A stretch of 64,000 nt of DNA from Domibacillus sp. PGB-M46 (GCF_022668875.1 NZ_JAKGCR010000007.1:124001-188000), one strand, 5' to 3'. Shown: positions 24,868 to 33,651, numbered from the stretch's first letter. Numbers and translations are program-made. Notes: generated from the sequence alone by a model not told the origin.

Positions 24868-25052
24868 CAAATTCCCCCTTCATTTTATCTATATGGTATG
24901 ATTTTAACATACACATTGATAGAAACTGGTATTTTGTGTTTTGGTAATCAGGCTCGCAAAAAGAGATAATAGAATGAAAGAAATCGCAGTGGATCTTTTA
25001 GCTTTCGTTTTTTCGCTGTTACCTTCGTGTTAAACCGGTCGATGGAGGAGCT

Positions 25053-25115
25053 ATGAACAGACCGCTCCCAAATAGCAGACGATCAAAGGAGGATAACAAT
25101 GGATCTCCCGGGTAA
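25053..25115 (+). CDS. possible 20-residue leader peptide overlapping the DUF3267 gene
   Basis: GGAGG is followed by ATG and an open frame of 20 codons (MNRPLPNSRRSKEDNNGSPG) whose stop lies 14 bases inside the next gene. It may couple translation or be fortuitous. Confidence 0.3.
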   Translation: MNRPLPNSRRSKEDNNGSPG

Positions 25116-25662
25116 ACCAGATTATGTAATTGAGCTGAATATGAAAAGGATTCATATTTGGGCTCTTGTGCTGACTCTTCTTTTTGTCCTGATCGGCAGT
25201 TTTGCTGCTGTCATGCTTCACGGAGAAAGCTTTTTTTCCTTTTCCATGCTTGGTATCCTGTTATGGCTCGTTCTTTACGCCATACTTATTGTGCTTCATG
25301 AAATTTGTCATTTGATCGGGTTTAAACTTTGGGGAAAATGCAAATGTGAAGATCTTGTATACGGAGTGAACCGGGAACTTGGTGTTGCGTATGCGGGCAC
25401 GAAAAAAATGCTGCCGGCACGTGCTATGAAAAAAGCGCTCCTGCTCCCGTTTTGGCTGACCGGTCTGCTTCCGTTTGTAATAGGTATTTGGCTGAACAGT
25501 GCTTCTCTTATGACTGCTTCTGCTTTTTTAATCGGGGGAGCTGCAGGTGACTTTTCTATGTACGGGCAGCTGCGCCGGGTACCTAAAAATGCGTTCGTTT
25601 TTGACCATCTTTACAAACCAATTTTGTATATTTTTAATCAAAAAATAGACAGTCCTTCTTGA
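25099..25662 (+). CDS. DUF3267 family membrane protein, putative metalloprotease
   Basis: 187 aa with about four membrane helices. The motif HEICH (67-71) within ILIVLHEICHLIGF is a zincin-type HExxH placed at a membrane helix, as in the DUF3267 family. A membrane-embedded protease role is possible but unproven. AAAGGAGG precedes the ATG at proper distance. It lies between two paralogous dehydrogenase genes that run the other way. Confidence 0.7.
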   Translation: MDLPGKPDYVIELNMKRIHIWALVLTLLFVLIGSFAAVMLHGESFFSFSMLGILLWLVLYAILIVLHEICHLIGFKLWGKCKCEDLVYGVNRELGVAYAGTKKMLPARAMKKALLLPFWLTGLLPFVIGIWLNSASLMTASAFLIGGAAGDFSMYGQLRRVPKNAFVFDHLYKPILYIFNQKIDSPS

Positions 25663-25678
25663 GGAGCTGTCCACTTTT
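25648..25678 (+). terminator. weak hairpin between convergent genes
   Basis: GACAGTCCT and AGGAGCTGTC pair with one bulge, followed by a T-rich stretch. A modest terminator after the DUF3267 gene. Confidence 0.35.
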
Positions 25679-25712
25679 GCTTTCCAGCTTGATGCATTTC
25701 GATATGAGGTCA

Positions 25713-26714
25713 TTAAATATCGAGTATGATTTTTCCGAATGAATCGCCATTTTCCATATAGTCAAGAGCTTCCGCAGCCTTTTCAAGCGGAAAATGCTTA
25801 TCAATGACTGGACGAATTTTTTCCTGTTCAAATAATGTCAGCATATCGGCAAATTCCTGTGGACTGCCCATTGTGGTTCCGCGTATATCCAGATGCTTAA
25901 AAAACGCGCGGGGCAAAACGAGCTGGGGCACTGGACCCGCTGTAGCACCAAAGCTTACAATCCGGCCTCCCGGCTTGGCAAGGTCGATTAAACGGTCAAA
26001 GGTGTCCCCTCCAACCCCATCAACAATCAGATCGGCGCCGCCTATTTCGCTCTTTAATGCTTTGGCCCAGCCCTCACTCCGGTAGTTGATGCCGCCGGCT
26101 GCACCCATTCGTTTAGCCCGTTCAATTTTTTCATCATTGCTTGACGAAACAAATACACGCGCTCCCTTTGCAACAGCAATTTGAAGAGCAAACAAAGCTA
26201 CACCGCTGCCAATGCCGGGAACGAAGACCGTATCGCCTTTTTTCAGTTCTCCGCGCGTAATGAGTGCCCGGTAAGCCGTAAGGGCGGAAAGCGGAAGAGC
26301 CGCTGCTTCCGGCCATGTTAAGTAAGCCGGCTTTTTATATACATTCTCGCATGAGATTTTTACATATTCGGCATAGGTTCCATCTGCAGGCATGCCAAGA
26401 ACGTGAAAGTCCGGCTGATTGAATCGAATGTCATCTCCCCATTGAAGTCCGGGATTGATGACAACTTCATCCCCCGCCCGCAGACTTTCCACACCGTCTC
26501 CCACGGACTCTACGATACCTGCTCCGTCTGCCCCAAGAACAGCCGGCAGCTTCATACCCGGGTACATGCCATATGTAATAAAAACATCACGCCGGTTTAA
26601 GGAAGCATTTTTCAGCTTCACAATAATTTCCCAGCTTCCCGCAGATGGCTTTTCTACTTCCACGCGCTTTAGCGCATTCGGTCCGCCTGTTTCCTGCAGT
26701 AACATGGCTTTCAT
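25713..26714 (-). CDS. zinc-independent medium-chain dehydrogenase (quinone oxidoreductase-like), paralogue
   Basis: 333 aa, same domain plan as 23875-24867: GroES-like domain (LNRRDVFITYG, VLGADGAGIVESVG) and NAD(P)-binding GIGSGVALFALQIAVAKGA. The zinc-binding Cys cluster is absent. The shared segments VVINPGLQWGDD and VVINPGLGWPDK show that the two copies are close relatives. AAAGGAGGAG precedes the ATG. The substrate is unknown. Confidence 0.8.
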   Translation of the reverse strand: MKAMLLQETGGPNALKRVEVEKPSAGSWEIIVKLKNASLNRRDVFITYGMYPGMKLPAVLGADGAGIVESVGDGVESLRAGDEVVINPGLQWGDDIRFNQPDFHVLGMPADGTYAEYVKISCENVYKKPAYLTWPEAAALPLSALTAYRALITRGELKKGDTVFVPGIGSGVALFALQIAVAKGARVFVSSSNDEKIERAKRMGAAGGINYRSEGWAKALKSEIGGADLIVDGVGGDTFDRLIDLAKPGGRIVSFGATAGPVPQLVLPRAFFKHLDIRGTTMGSPQEFADMLTLFEQEKIRPVIDKHFPLEKAAEALDYMENGDSFGKIILDI

Positions 26715-26765
26715 TGCATTCTCCTCCTTTGTTCGACATTTTTCTGCGTTTACCCGTTCATTTTA

Positions 26766-26793
26766 ACAAGAAAACATACCCCTGCATACGATA
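26766..26793 (+). promoter_or_regulatory. possible sigma-K-type promoter of the ferritin-like gene
   Basis: AC (26766-26767) is separated by 17 bases from CATACGATA, which fits the CATANNNTA -10 of mother-cell sigma-K promoters. No sigma-A promoter is evident. This is a pattern match only. Confidence 0.3.
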
Positions 26794-26826
26794 TAGCACT
26801 ACGCTGCTGAAAAGGATGTGCTTGTG

Positions 26827-27207
26827 ATGCTGACCGAGAAACTCACAAAAGCGATCAATGGAGAATATACAGCCATTCACATTTATGAGAAGCTGGCAGA
26901 TATGGCTTCAACGCCTTCCCAGAAAGAAAGAATTTTAGCCATTCGCACGGATGAAGTCCGCCATTTGGAAACATTCTCCTCTCTTTATCATGCGTTAACT
27001 GGAAATACTCCTTCTCCTGTATGTGCCGAACCTTTTCCTAAAACATTTAAGCAAGGAATTTTGCGAGCTTTTAAGGACGAACAAGAAACGTCTGAATTTT
27101 ATCAGGACATAGCCGATTCCACTCATCTTCCTTATGTGAAAAAAGTATTCAACCGGGCGGCGGCCGATGAACAGCGCCATGCGGTTTGGTTTCTATCTTT
27201 TTTATAA
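26827..27207 (+). CDS. ferritin-like / rubrerythrin-like diiron domain protein
   Basis: 126 aa from the ATG at 26827; GTG codons at 26818 and 26824 are alternatives, judged by distance from AAAGGA. A four-helix bundle with iron-ligand patterns: Glu in NGEYTAIHIYEKL, TDEVRHLE, Glu in DEQETSEFYQDI and ADEQRHAVW (two ExxH pairs). There is no rubredoxin domain. Such proteins handle iron or peroxide, and some are spore-coat associated. The function here is not determined. Confidence 0.75.
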   Translation: MLTEKLTKAINGEYTAIHIYEKLADMASTPSQKERILAIRTDEVRHLETFSSLYHALTGNTPSPVCAEPFPKTFKQGILRAFKDEQETSEFYQDIADSTHLPYVKKVFNRAAADEQRHAVWFLSFL

Positions 27208-27213
27208 TCTCTT

Positions 27214-27990
27214 TTAAAAACCGTGCTTGCGAAGCCAGCTTTCACATACAGATTTCCATTTAGACACTTCCTTATACCCCTCAGCAAGACCAAGTCCGTG
27301 AGGGCCGCTTTCAAAGATGTGCAAATCAAAGGGAACCGAAGCACGGCTCAATGCAGCCGCGAATAATAAGCTGTTTTCCACTGGAACCGGCTCATCATCT
27401 GCTGTGTGCCATAAAAAGGAAGGCGGCGTTTCTTTCGTTACGTGCCGCTCATTCGATAAAAACAGACGCTGTTCGCCCGATGAACCGGGTCCAAGCAGAT
27501 TTTCCATTGATCCTTCATGGCGATGCTCGCCGAATGTAATAACGGGATAACCTAAAACGAGCAAGTCCGGACGAGACGGCTTCTGTTCAACTGGATCAGC
27601 AGCATCTGCTATTCCCTGATCGTATTTAGTGGCGAGCGTTGAGGCAAGGTGGCCTCCCGCCGAAAAACCGAGCACGCCAATTCGGTTCGGATCCACATTC
27701 CACGATACAGCATGATACCGGACAAGACGAATGGCGCGGGAAGCATCCAAAAGCGGAACGGGATGACGGTAAGGTGCTGTTCGATAATGAACAACAAAGG
27801 CATGAATACCAAGACCGTTCAGCCATTTTGCGATAGGTTCTCCTTCGTGATCAGCTCTTCTCGCATAGCTTCCGCCCGGAAAAATGAGCATAGCCGGCGC
27901 TATACTGTCCCCAGCTGGATAAGCCATCATAGAAGGTGTTTCCTCTCCCTCAAGTTTAAAAGGAATTTCCTCTTCCCACAGGTGAATCAT
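27214..27990 (-). CDS. alpha/beta hydrolase, acetylesterase/BD-FAE-like
   Basis: 258 aa from the ATG at 27990, seven bases after AAAGGAGG; an upstream in-frame ATG lies inside the gene before it. Nucleophile Ser in GVLGFSAGGH, oxyanion segment FPGGSYARR (HGGG-like), late acid in WHTADDEPVP and His in SGPHGLG. It is cytoplasmic, as no signal is seen, and probably deacetylates sugars or small esters. It follows the thermonuclease gene by 13 bases and is likely co-transcribed with it. Confidence 0.8.
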   Translation of the reverse strand: MIHLWEEEIPFKLEGEETPSMMAYPAGDSIAPAMLIFPGGSYARRADHEGEPIAKWLNGLGIHAFVVHYRTAPYRHPVPLLDASRAIRLVRYHAVSWNVDPNRIGVLGFSAGGHLASTLATKYDQGIADAADPVEQKPSRPDLLVLGYPVITFGEHRHEGSMENLLGPGSSGEQRLFLSNERHVTKETPPSFLWHTADDEPVPVENSLLFAAALSRASVPFDLHIFESGPHGLGLAEGYKEVSKWKSVCESWLRKHGF

Positions 27991-28003
27991 TCTGCTTCCT
28001 CCT

Positions 28004-28672
28004 TTATTTTGAATTGAATCCACGCTCGGTCACATAGCCATCCATAGACCAGATACCTATTTTCTTCCTCTTGGCTATTTCTTGTTTCGCTTCAAACTCA
28101 TCCAGGTAGCGTGTATTTGGCGGATATACATAAGCCACCCGTGCCAACCCCTCTTCAAGAAGCATTTCCTGTACGCTTCTTCTATCCACATAGACATACA
28201 CTAATATTCGATTGTACTTGTCCAGGCGTTGTCCAATATCAAATTCAATCGTAATATCTCCGCCTTTGAGCAATTCTGCAGTCCGCTCCTTTGCTTCCTC
28301 ACCGAGCGGCTGCCTGCCCAGCTGCGGATGACGGGTTTCTGGTGTATCAATAAGCAGAAACCGGGCACTGAATTCTTCTTCTTTCCCATCACGGTCCGCG
28401 TCAAAAGCAAAAACAGCGGTGTCACCGTCCACCGGGCGGACGAGCTTTGCCGGTATCGGCTCCATTACTCCTTTTGTTTTTAGAATGCTGCCTGCTTCAC
28501 TAACCGGCTCCTCTGTCCCATCGGTATTCGTTTCTGTTTGCTTATTTTCTTGTTCAATCGCTGTTAATACATCTTCTGTTACTTCAAGAACATCGCTCAC
28601 ATCTTCTAAGCTGCAGGCTGACAGAACGAAAGCTGCGGCTGAACATAGAATCAGTGTCACCTTTCTTTTCAC
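28004..28672 (-). CDS. thermonuclease (SNase-like) lipoprotein
   Basis: 222 aa. Signal peptide with lipobox (FVLSAC, Cys 20), an acidic linker (about 21-65), then a staphylococcal-nuclease domain: VDGDTAVF, RFLLIDTPETRHP, GEEAKERTAELL, DKYNRILVYVYVD and YVYPPNTRYLDEF. It should be a calcium-dependent nuclease anchored to the outer face of the membrane, similar to YncB/YhcR domains. No ribosome site is close beyond a weak one; a repeat element lies upstream. Confidence 0.85.
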   Translation of the reverse strand: MKRKVTLILCSAAAFVLSACSLEDVSDVLEVTEDVLTAIEQENKQTETNTDGTEEPVSEAGSILKTKGVMEPIPAKLVRPVDGDTAVFAFDADRDGKEEEFSARFLLIDTPETRHPQLGRQPLGEEAKERTAELLKGGDITIEFDIGQRLDKYNRILVYVYVDRRSVQEMLLEEGLARVAYVYPPNTRYLDEFEAKQEIAKRKKIGIWSMDGYVTERGFNSK

Positions 28673-28711
28673 GTTTTAATCCTCTTTTCTATCTACTTGA
28701 ACTTCTACAAA

Positions 28712-28970
28712 AAAAACCTCTTTGAAAGAGGTTTGAGACTGCCGACAAAGTCGGCAGTCTTTTTTTATGAAAGCTTTCACTATTAAAAAGGGCAGGTTTC
28801 TTTTCGGGAAACATTGCTTCTTGAAGGGAGCCGATAGGGGAAGCGGGGCTCCCGCCGCCTTCTCGTCTCTCTTCCCAACCGCCCTCTCTCTGCATGAAAA
28901 AGAAACAAAGCGGTCCTTTGGCAAAAGATTTATTTGTCTACAATCTCAAACTTCTTTGAAAGAGATTTTT
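28712..28970. repeat. MITE-like non-coding element A with imperfect terminal inverted repeats
   Basis: The ends 28712-28749 and 28933-28970 are inverted copies, matching at 32 of 38 positions by my alignment, each reading hairpin sequence then TTTGAGA-TG-GACAAA. The interior has a second hairpin (GACTGCCGACAAAGTCGGCAGTC with T run, 28738-28767) and GC-rich non-coding sequence. The right end stops exactly at the stop codon of the neighbouring gene. Related elements lie at 37472-37910 and 38388-38579. Confidence 0.6.
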
Positions 28971-29367
28971 ATTTTCGGGCAGCTGCTTCCTGGATATAGT
29001 CGGCAATAACTGGAACAGACAGCTCGAGGCCGCTTGTAGACAAACTATTTTGTACATATTGAAGTTTATTATCATCACTTGCATACGACTGAATATTAAG
29101 TATGTTATTAATATATAAAATGCCTTCATTTGTAATCATCGGCTTGATTACATGCCCGTCCGTTTCATAGTAATGACGGATTTTTGCCAGGCCATTAATA
29201 AGCCCCTGGTCAAACAAGTCGTTCATGGCAATCTCATAAACCGCCGGCTTCATATTCTCACTCATCCGTTCATGCAGCTCGTACATGACATCCGGCTTGT
29301 TCTCTAAATAATACTGTACGTAATAAGCAAGAAGCACCTGTTCTGCTACTGATAACTGTTTTCCCAT
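28969..29367 (-). CDS. hypothetical protein, winged-helix-like
   Basis: 132 aa, soluble. The pattern of helices followed by MNDLFDQGLINGLAKIRHYYETDGHVIKPMITNEGILYINN resembles YjcQ-like or phage-type winged-helix proteins, where a hairpin follows a DxGLI helix. The match is by eye and uncertain. AGGAGG precedes the ATG at 29367. It is monocistronic, and its 3' end abuts the repeat element. Confidence 0.55.
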   Translation of the reverse strand: MGKQLSVAEQVLLAYYVQYYLENKPDVMYELHERMSENMKPAVYEIAMNDLFDQGLINGLAKIRHYYETDGHVIKPMITNEGILYINNILNIQSYASDDNKLQYVQNSLSTSGLELSVPVIADYIQEAAARK

Positions 29368-29557
29368 ACAAACGCCTCCTTTTTAATCTTCTCTATTATA
29401 CATGATGCAGGCGCCTATCAGTCAATTTCCATTCAACCTCTCTGTCTGAGGTACATATACTATGAATAATCTTAAATGCTCTGACGTAGGCATATTGACA
29501 CAAAAATTCTATTAACAACTCTCTTAAATCATGATATAGTCATGACAACAAATACCA

Positions 29558-29563
29558 TATAAT
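29558..29563 (+). promoter_or_regulatory. -10 box before the NlpC/P60 gene
   Basis: TATAAT 17 bases before the start. Two palindromic TCATGA motifs (29529-29545), 11 bases apart centre to centre, overlap the -35 area and may be an operator. Confidence 0.4.
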
Positions 29564-29579
29564 AGAGGAGCTTTAAGAT

Positions 29580-30599
29580 ATGACCTTCAAAAAGGTGATG
29601 ATAGCGATCATGCTTTGCGTAATGGCTTTATCACTCGTATCTCCCGCTGCAAAAGCCGCTGAACCTGCCGCTGCTTGTTATACAAAAAAAGCCGCCAGCA
29701 AAACATATATTAATGTATCTGTCGCCACGCTCTGGAAAGATGCGAGTGCAAAACGAAAAATGGATCAGCCGTCCCTATCAAATCCTGTCAACATGCGGGA
29801 CTGGACAGCGAACATGTCCACTGTGAAAGACCGCCTTTGGCTTACTGGAAGGGCAGAAACACAGGCTCTGTATGGCCAGGAAGTCACTGTGCTTAAAACA
29901 AGCGGCAGCTGGGCACAAGTAGCTGTAAAAGATCAGCTCACGTCCAAAAACAGTAAAGGTTATCCAGGCTGGCTGCCTAAATCACAACTTACCACACAGC
30001 CTGCTGCCTACGAAGGCTGCCAGACGGCATGGGTAAAATCCAAGACTGCTTTTTTGTTTCATGATAAGAAACAGTCGTTTATGGAAATCAGCTTTAATAC
30101 AGAACTGCCAATTATTAAATCAGAAACAAACTGGGTACAAGTCATGACTCCGGCAAATGGCGCCAAATGGCTTAAGAAAAGCGACATCCGGGTGCTTGCT
30201 GCAGTTCCAAACATTCCGAAACCGACCGGGTCTGCGCTTTTGGCAACAGGAAAACAGTTTCTCGGTCTTCCATATTTATGGTCGGGGATGTCGGCTTACG
30301 GCTTTGACTGTTCAGGATTCACTTCTTCGGTTTACCGGTATCACGGCATCAGCATTCCACGTGATGCGTCCGAACAGGCAAAAGCGGGTAAAGCAGTGGC
30401 AAAATCCGCTCTTCAGCCAGGCGACCTGCTGTTTTTTGCTTATAATAATGGCAAAGGACGTGTTCATCATGTCGCCATGTATGCCGGCAGCGGCCAGATG
30501 ATCCATGCTCCCAAAGCCGGCAAGCGGGTTGAAATTATTTCTATGAATACTGCTCCATACAAACAGGAGTATGCAGGCGCACGCCGTTACATTCAATAA
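29580..30599 (+). CDS. secreted NlpC/P60 cell-wall endopeptidase with SH3-like domains
   Basis: 339 aa. Signal peptide with a likely cleavage after SPAAKA (about residue 26). Two SH3-like regions (about 42-140 and 146-206, each ending at a WLPKSQL or WLKKSDI segment) precede the NlpC/P60 domain (about 217-339). Catalytic residues: Cys 244 in GFDCSGF, His 297 in HHVAMY and His 309 in MIHAPK. It resembles YkfC-type gamma-D-glutamyl-L-diamino-acid endopeptidases that cut peptidoglycan stem peptides. GAGGAG precedes the ATG. Single gene with a strong terminator. Confidence 0.88.
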   Translation: MTFKKVMIAIMLCVMALSLVSPAAKAAEPAAACYTKKAASKTYINVSVATLWKDASAKRKMDQPSLSNPVNMRDWTANMSTVKDRLWLTGRAETQALYGQEVTVLKTSGSWAQVAVKDQLTSKNSKGYPGWLPKSQLTTQPAAYEGCQTAWVKSKTAFLFHDKKQSFMEISFNTELPIIKSETNWVQVMTPANGAKWLKKSDIRVLAAVPNIPKPTGSALLATGKQFLGLPYLWSGMSAYGFDCSGFTSSVYRYHGISIPRDASEQAKAGKAVAKSALQPGDLLFFAYNNGKGRVHHVAMYAGSGQMIHAPKAGKRVEIISMNTAPYKQEYAGARRYIQ

Positions 30600-30634
30600 A
30601 AACATCCCCGGTTTTCTGCCGGGGATGTTTTTTT
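30600..30634 (+). terminator. bidirectional terminator between NlpC/P60 gene and RNase J gene
   Basis: AACATCCCCGG pairs with CCGGGGATGTT, followed by seven T. The convergent RNase J gene ends at 30633. Confidence 0.85.
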
Positions 30635-32306
30635 ACACTTCAATAATAATAGGGACAATCATCGGACGCCTTTTTGTTTGAGCGTACAAAAACTTCCCAA
30701 CCGTTTCCTTTAAGTTTTGTTTCATCACTTTCCATTGGGTCACTTCAGCTTCCTGCAATCGTTGAATCGTACTTGCTGCAATCTGGTTTACTTCATTCAA
30801 CAAATCTTCTGACTGGCGGGCATACACAAACCCGCGTGAAATCGTATCAGGCCCTGAGACAATTTTGTTTTCCGCTTTGCTTAAAGTAATCACAATCACA
30901 AGCATGCCGTCCTCGGAAAGCTGTTTGCGGTCGCGCAGTACAATATCCCCAACATCCCCAATTCCAAGGCCATCCACAAAAATGTTTCCAGCCGGGATTC
31001 TCCGTGTCTGACGAGCTTCAGACTGGTTTATGTCCACAACGTCTCCGTTGTTTACCACAAAAATGTTCTCCCGCTGGACACCGACAGACTCAGCCAGCAG
31101 CCGGTGCTGCTGCAGCATTCTGAATTCGCCATGAATCGGGATAAAGTACTTCGGCTTCATCAAGGTCAGCATAAGCTTCAGCTCTTCCTGACAGCCATGG
31201 CCGGATACGTGCATCCCTGTCGCCGCTCCTGATCCATAAATAACATGAGCGCCAAGACGGAACAAGTTATCAATAATGCGTGCGACGTTTCGTTCATTTC
31301 CCGGAATCGGCGATGAAGACAAGATGACTGTGTCGCCCGGGTAGATTTCCACCTGCCGGTATTTTGAATTGGATAGTCGGGACAAAGCTGCCATCGGCTC
31401 TCCCTGGCTTCCCGTACAAAGGATTGCTACGTTTTCTGGATCCAGGTCATGGATTTCCTCTACATCAATGAGCATATCATCCGGAATATCTAAATAGCCA
31501 AGGTCAATGGCGACCGATACAACATTCACCATACTCCGTCCTAACAGTGCAAGCTTGCGGTTTGTTTTCCTTGCAGCATCCACTACCTGCTGTACACGAT
31601 GAACATTAGAAGCAAATGTGGCAATAAATACTTTTCCCTCCGCTTTGCTGAATGCTTCTTCAATATGCCGCCCGACATGCTTTTCGGATGGCGTAAACCC
31701 CGGCCGCTCCGCGTTCGTGCTCTCCGATAAAAGAACAAGCACCCCGTTTTGGCCAAGCCCCGCCATTTTATGAATATCCGGATACTGATTATTGACCGGC
31801 GTCAAATCAAACTTAAAGTCCCCCGTATGTACGACTGTTCCTTCCGGCGTATGAAACGCAGCGCCCAAGCAGTCCGGGATACTATGGTTTGTTTTAAAAA
31901 AGGTCAGACGGATGGTTCCAAGTTCAATGGTTGAATCGGAATCAATAGGTGTCAGCTTGGTATCGCCGAGCAGTCCGTGCTCTTTCAGCTTAATTTCGAT
32001 CAAGCCGATTGTCAGCCGTGTCGCATAAATGGGCACATTCAGCTGTTTCAGAAAATAAGGGATGCCCCCGATATGGTCTTCGTGTCCATGCGTTATGACA
32101 AGTCCCCTAATTTTATCTTCATTTTCACGTAAATACGTAATATCCGGGATGATTAAATCAATGCCTAATAAACTTTCGTCCGGAAACTTCGAGCCGCAGT
32201 CGATCAAAACAATATCATCCGCATATTGAACGGCATACATGTTTTTCCCAATTTCATTTACGCCGCCCAGGGCAACGATGGATAATGTATTTTCCTGTGC
32301 ATTCAT
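30633..32306 (-). CDS. ribonuclease J
   Basis: 557 aa metallo-beta-lactamase/beta-CASP nuclease. Motifs: HGHEDHIGG (from residue 73), HTGDFKFD, the beta-CASP region TFASNVHRVQQV and LCTGSQGEPMAALSRLS, HVSGHG and PIHGEFRM, ending in KRRPMIVPIIIEV as in RnjA and RnjB. It is an endo- and 5'-exonuclease of mRNA and rRNA. The N-terminal catalytic motif is of the active RnjA type. The rpoY gene that neighbours rnjA in Bacillus is not here, so this may be RnjB or an extra paralogue; the symbol is left open. GGAGG precedes the ATG. Confidence 0.9.
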   Translation of the reverse strand: MNAQENTLSIVALGGVNEIGKNMYAVQYADDIVLIDCGSKFPDESLLGIDLIIPDITYLRENEDKIRGLVITHGHEDHIGGIPYFLKQLNVPIYATRLTIGLIEIKLKEHGLLGDTKLTPIDSDSTIELGTIRLTFFKTNHSIPDCLGAAFHTPEGTVVHTGDFKFDLTPVNNQYPDIHKMAGLGQNGVLVLLSESTNAERPGFTPSEKHVGRHIEEAFSKAEGKVFIATFASNVHRVQQVVDAARKTNRKLALLGRSMVNVVSVAIDLGYLDIPDDMLIDVEEIHDLDPENVAILCTGSQGEPMAALSRLSNSKYRQVEIYPGDTVILSSSPIPGNERNVARIIDNLFRLGAHVIYGSGAATGMHVSGHGCQEELKLMLTLMKPKYFIPIHGEFRMLQQHRLLAESVGVQRENIFVVNNGDVVDINQSEARQTRRIPAGNIFVDGLGIGDVGDIVLRDRKQLSEDGMLVIVITLSKAENKIVSGPDTISRGFVYARQSEDLLNEVNQIAASTIQRLQEAEVTQWKVMKQNLKETVGKFLYAQTKRRPMIVPIIIEV

Positions 32307-32393
32307 GATGTCTTCCTCCCAATGAACTCATTATCCAAATTGTGCCCTGTTTGAACACTTTTATGCCCTTCTTGAAGAAGAGGATTTTAACCT

Positions 32394-32427
32394 AAAAAGC
32401 GGCGCTTCAAAAGAAGCGCCGCTTTTT
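32394..32427 (-). terminator. terminator after the second V4R-STAS gene
   Basis: AAAAAGCGGCGCTTC and GAAGCGCCGCTTTTTT pair around a four-base loop; A and T runs on both sides. Confidence 0.85.
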
Positions 32428-32432
32428 TCTGA

Positions 32433-33452
32433 TTAAACGATTTTTCGGCCATGCTGCGCCAGCGCAAAGTAAATGCCGTGCTGCAGTGTTTGAAAGCAAT
32501 CAAATCGAGACAAGTTGATTGTTGACTGTGAAATAACCATACCAAGTTCCGGGGAAATACCGACAAGAATCGTCTCAGTCCCGATCAAGGAGGCGGCAGA
32601 GCCAATTTTCTCAATCAAGCTGACAGTATGGCCGCTGATGTCTTTATCGAGTCCTGTTAAATCGAGGACAAGATAGTTTGCTTTATGGGCTGGAAGATTG
32701 TTGAGTGTTTTGACAACAAGCTCTTCTGAGCGGTCTTCATCATACTTGCCAATAAGTGGTACGACTACGATTCCTTCAAGCACAGGAATGATCGGCGAAG
32801 ACAGCTGTCTGACCAATTCTTTCAGCTCTTTTGTTTTTTCTTCGACAATGGTTTCCAGCCGAAGAATTTCCTCCGCTTCTTTTTTACGAGCCAGCTCGTG
32901 AATGTTATGAGAGATGGTTACGTCTGATGGAAAATATTTAATAATGCTGTGCTCATGCCCATCCAGCTGATCCTGCACAACTTCATACCAGATGTTCTGC
33001 CCAAACAGCCCCGTAAAAATACCGGCATAATGAGCCGGAAGATAATTGCCGCCATGCTCTTTTTTCTGTGCTTTGTTGATTTTATATTCCCAGCTGTCTT
33101 TTATATGGGCGGTCAGCGTTTTTGCTTCAAAGTCCAAATCTTTGATCGTCGTCCGTCCCCAGCCTGCCGAGGCGTACGTGTTGGTAATCAGCTCTGCCGC
33201 CTGCGCTGCATCGACGTCTTTTATTTTTTCAAAATACTGTCCCACAACCAGTCCCTGCCGAAAACCGGTTGTTTCAAATACAAGGTTTGATGCTTCTTCG
33301 CCGGAAATTTCTTCGATCGTATCAAAAAATGTTCTCATAGCGGAAGAAATCCAAAACAGAACTGCGTCTTCTCTTTCAAATACAAATCTGCCTTTTTCCA
33401 AATCCCATTCAAACTCAAGCCCGCCAACTGTAATATGTGAATTCGCTGCCAT
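32433..33452 (-). CDS. XylR_N/V4R-like sensor domain plus STAS domain protein (RsbR-like), paralogue
   Basis: 339 aa, collinear with the protein at 125-1159: N-terminal XylR_N/V4R-like module (about 5-160, TYASAGWG near 92-99), a coiled coil (about 185-215) and a STAS domain (about 217-339, starting RQLSSPIIPVL). Here the expected phospho-site retains Ser in DISG (Ser 273), unlike the Asn-Asn of the first copy. It may therefore be the switchable member of a pair, scaffolding a stress or ligand signal (inference). A good sigma-A promoter lies upstream (TTGGAC, 18 bases, TATAAT). Its partner proteins are not in this window. Confidence 0.75.
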   Translation of the reverse strand: MAANSHITVGGLEFEWDLEKGRFVFEREDAVLFWISSAMRTFFDTIEEISGEEASNLVFETTGFRQGLVVGQYFEKIKDVDAAQAAELITNTYASAGWGRTTIKDLDFEAKTLTAHIKDSWEYKINKAQKKEHGGNYLPAHYAGIFTGLFGQNIWYEVVQDQLDGHEHSIIKYFPSDVTISHNIHELARKKEAEEILRLETIVEEKTKELKELVRQLSSPIIPVLEGIVVVPLIGKYDEDRSEELVVKTLNNLPAHKANYLVLDLTGLDKDISGHTVSLIEKIGSAASLIGTETILVGISPELGMVISQSTINLSRFDCFQTLQHGIYFALAQHGRKIV

Positions 33453-33651
33453 CTATGATGCCCCTTTATAGTAAGTACGTTTTTTTATACAGTAATCCCA
33501 TTATAGTTTTTGTCTAAGAACGTGTCCAATTTCGAATCTTTTTCTATTATAAAAGCACACCCAAAGTTGTCTGTACCTTTTTCCATATGTTAACATCTCG
33601 ATATCCAAATAAAAGTAATGATTTTAATTTAAACGCAGAGGGGACAAAAAT

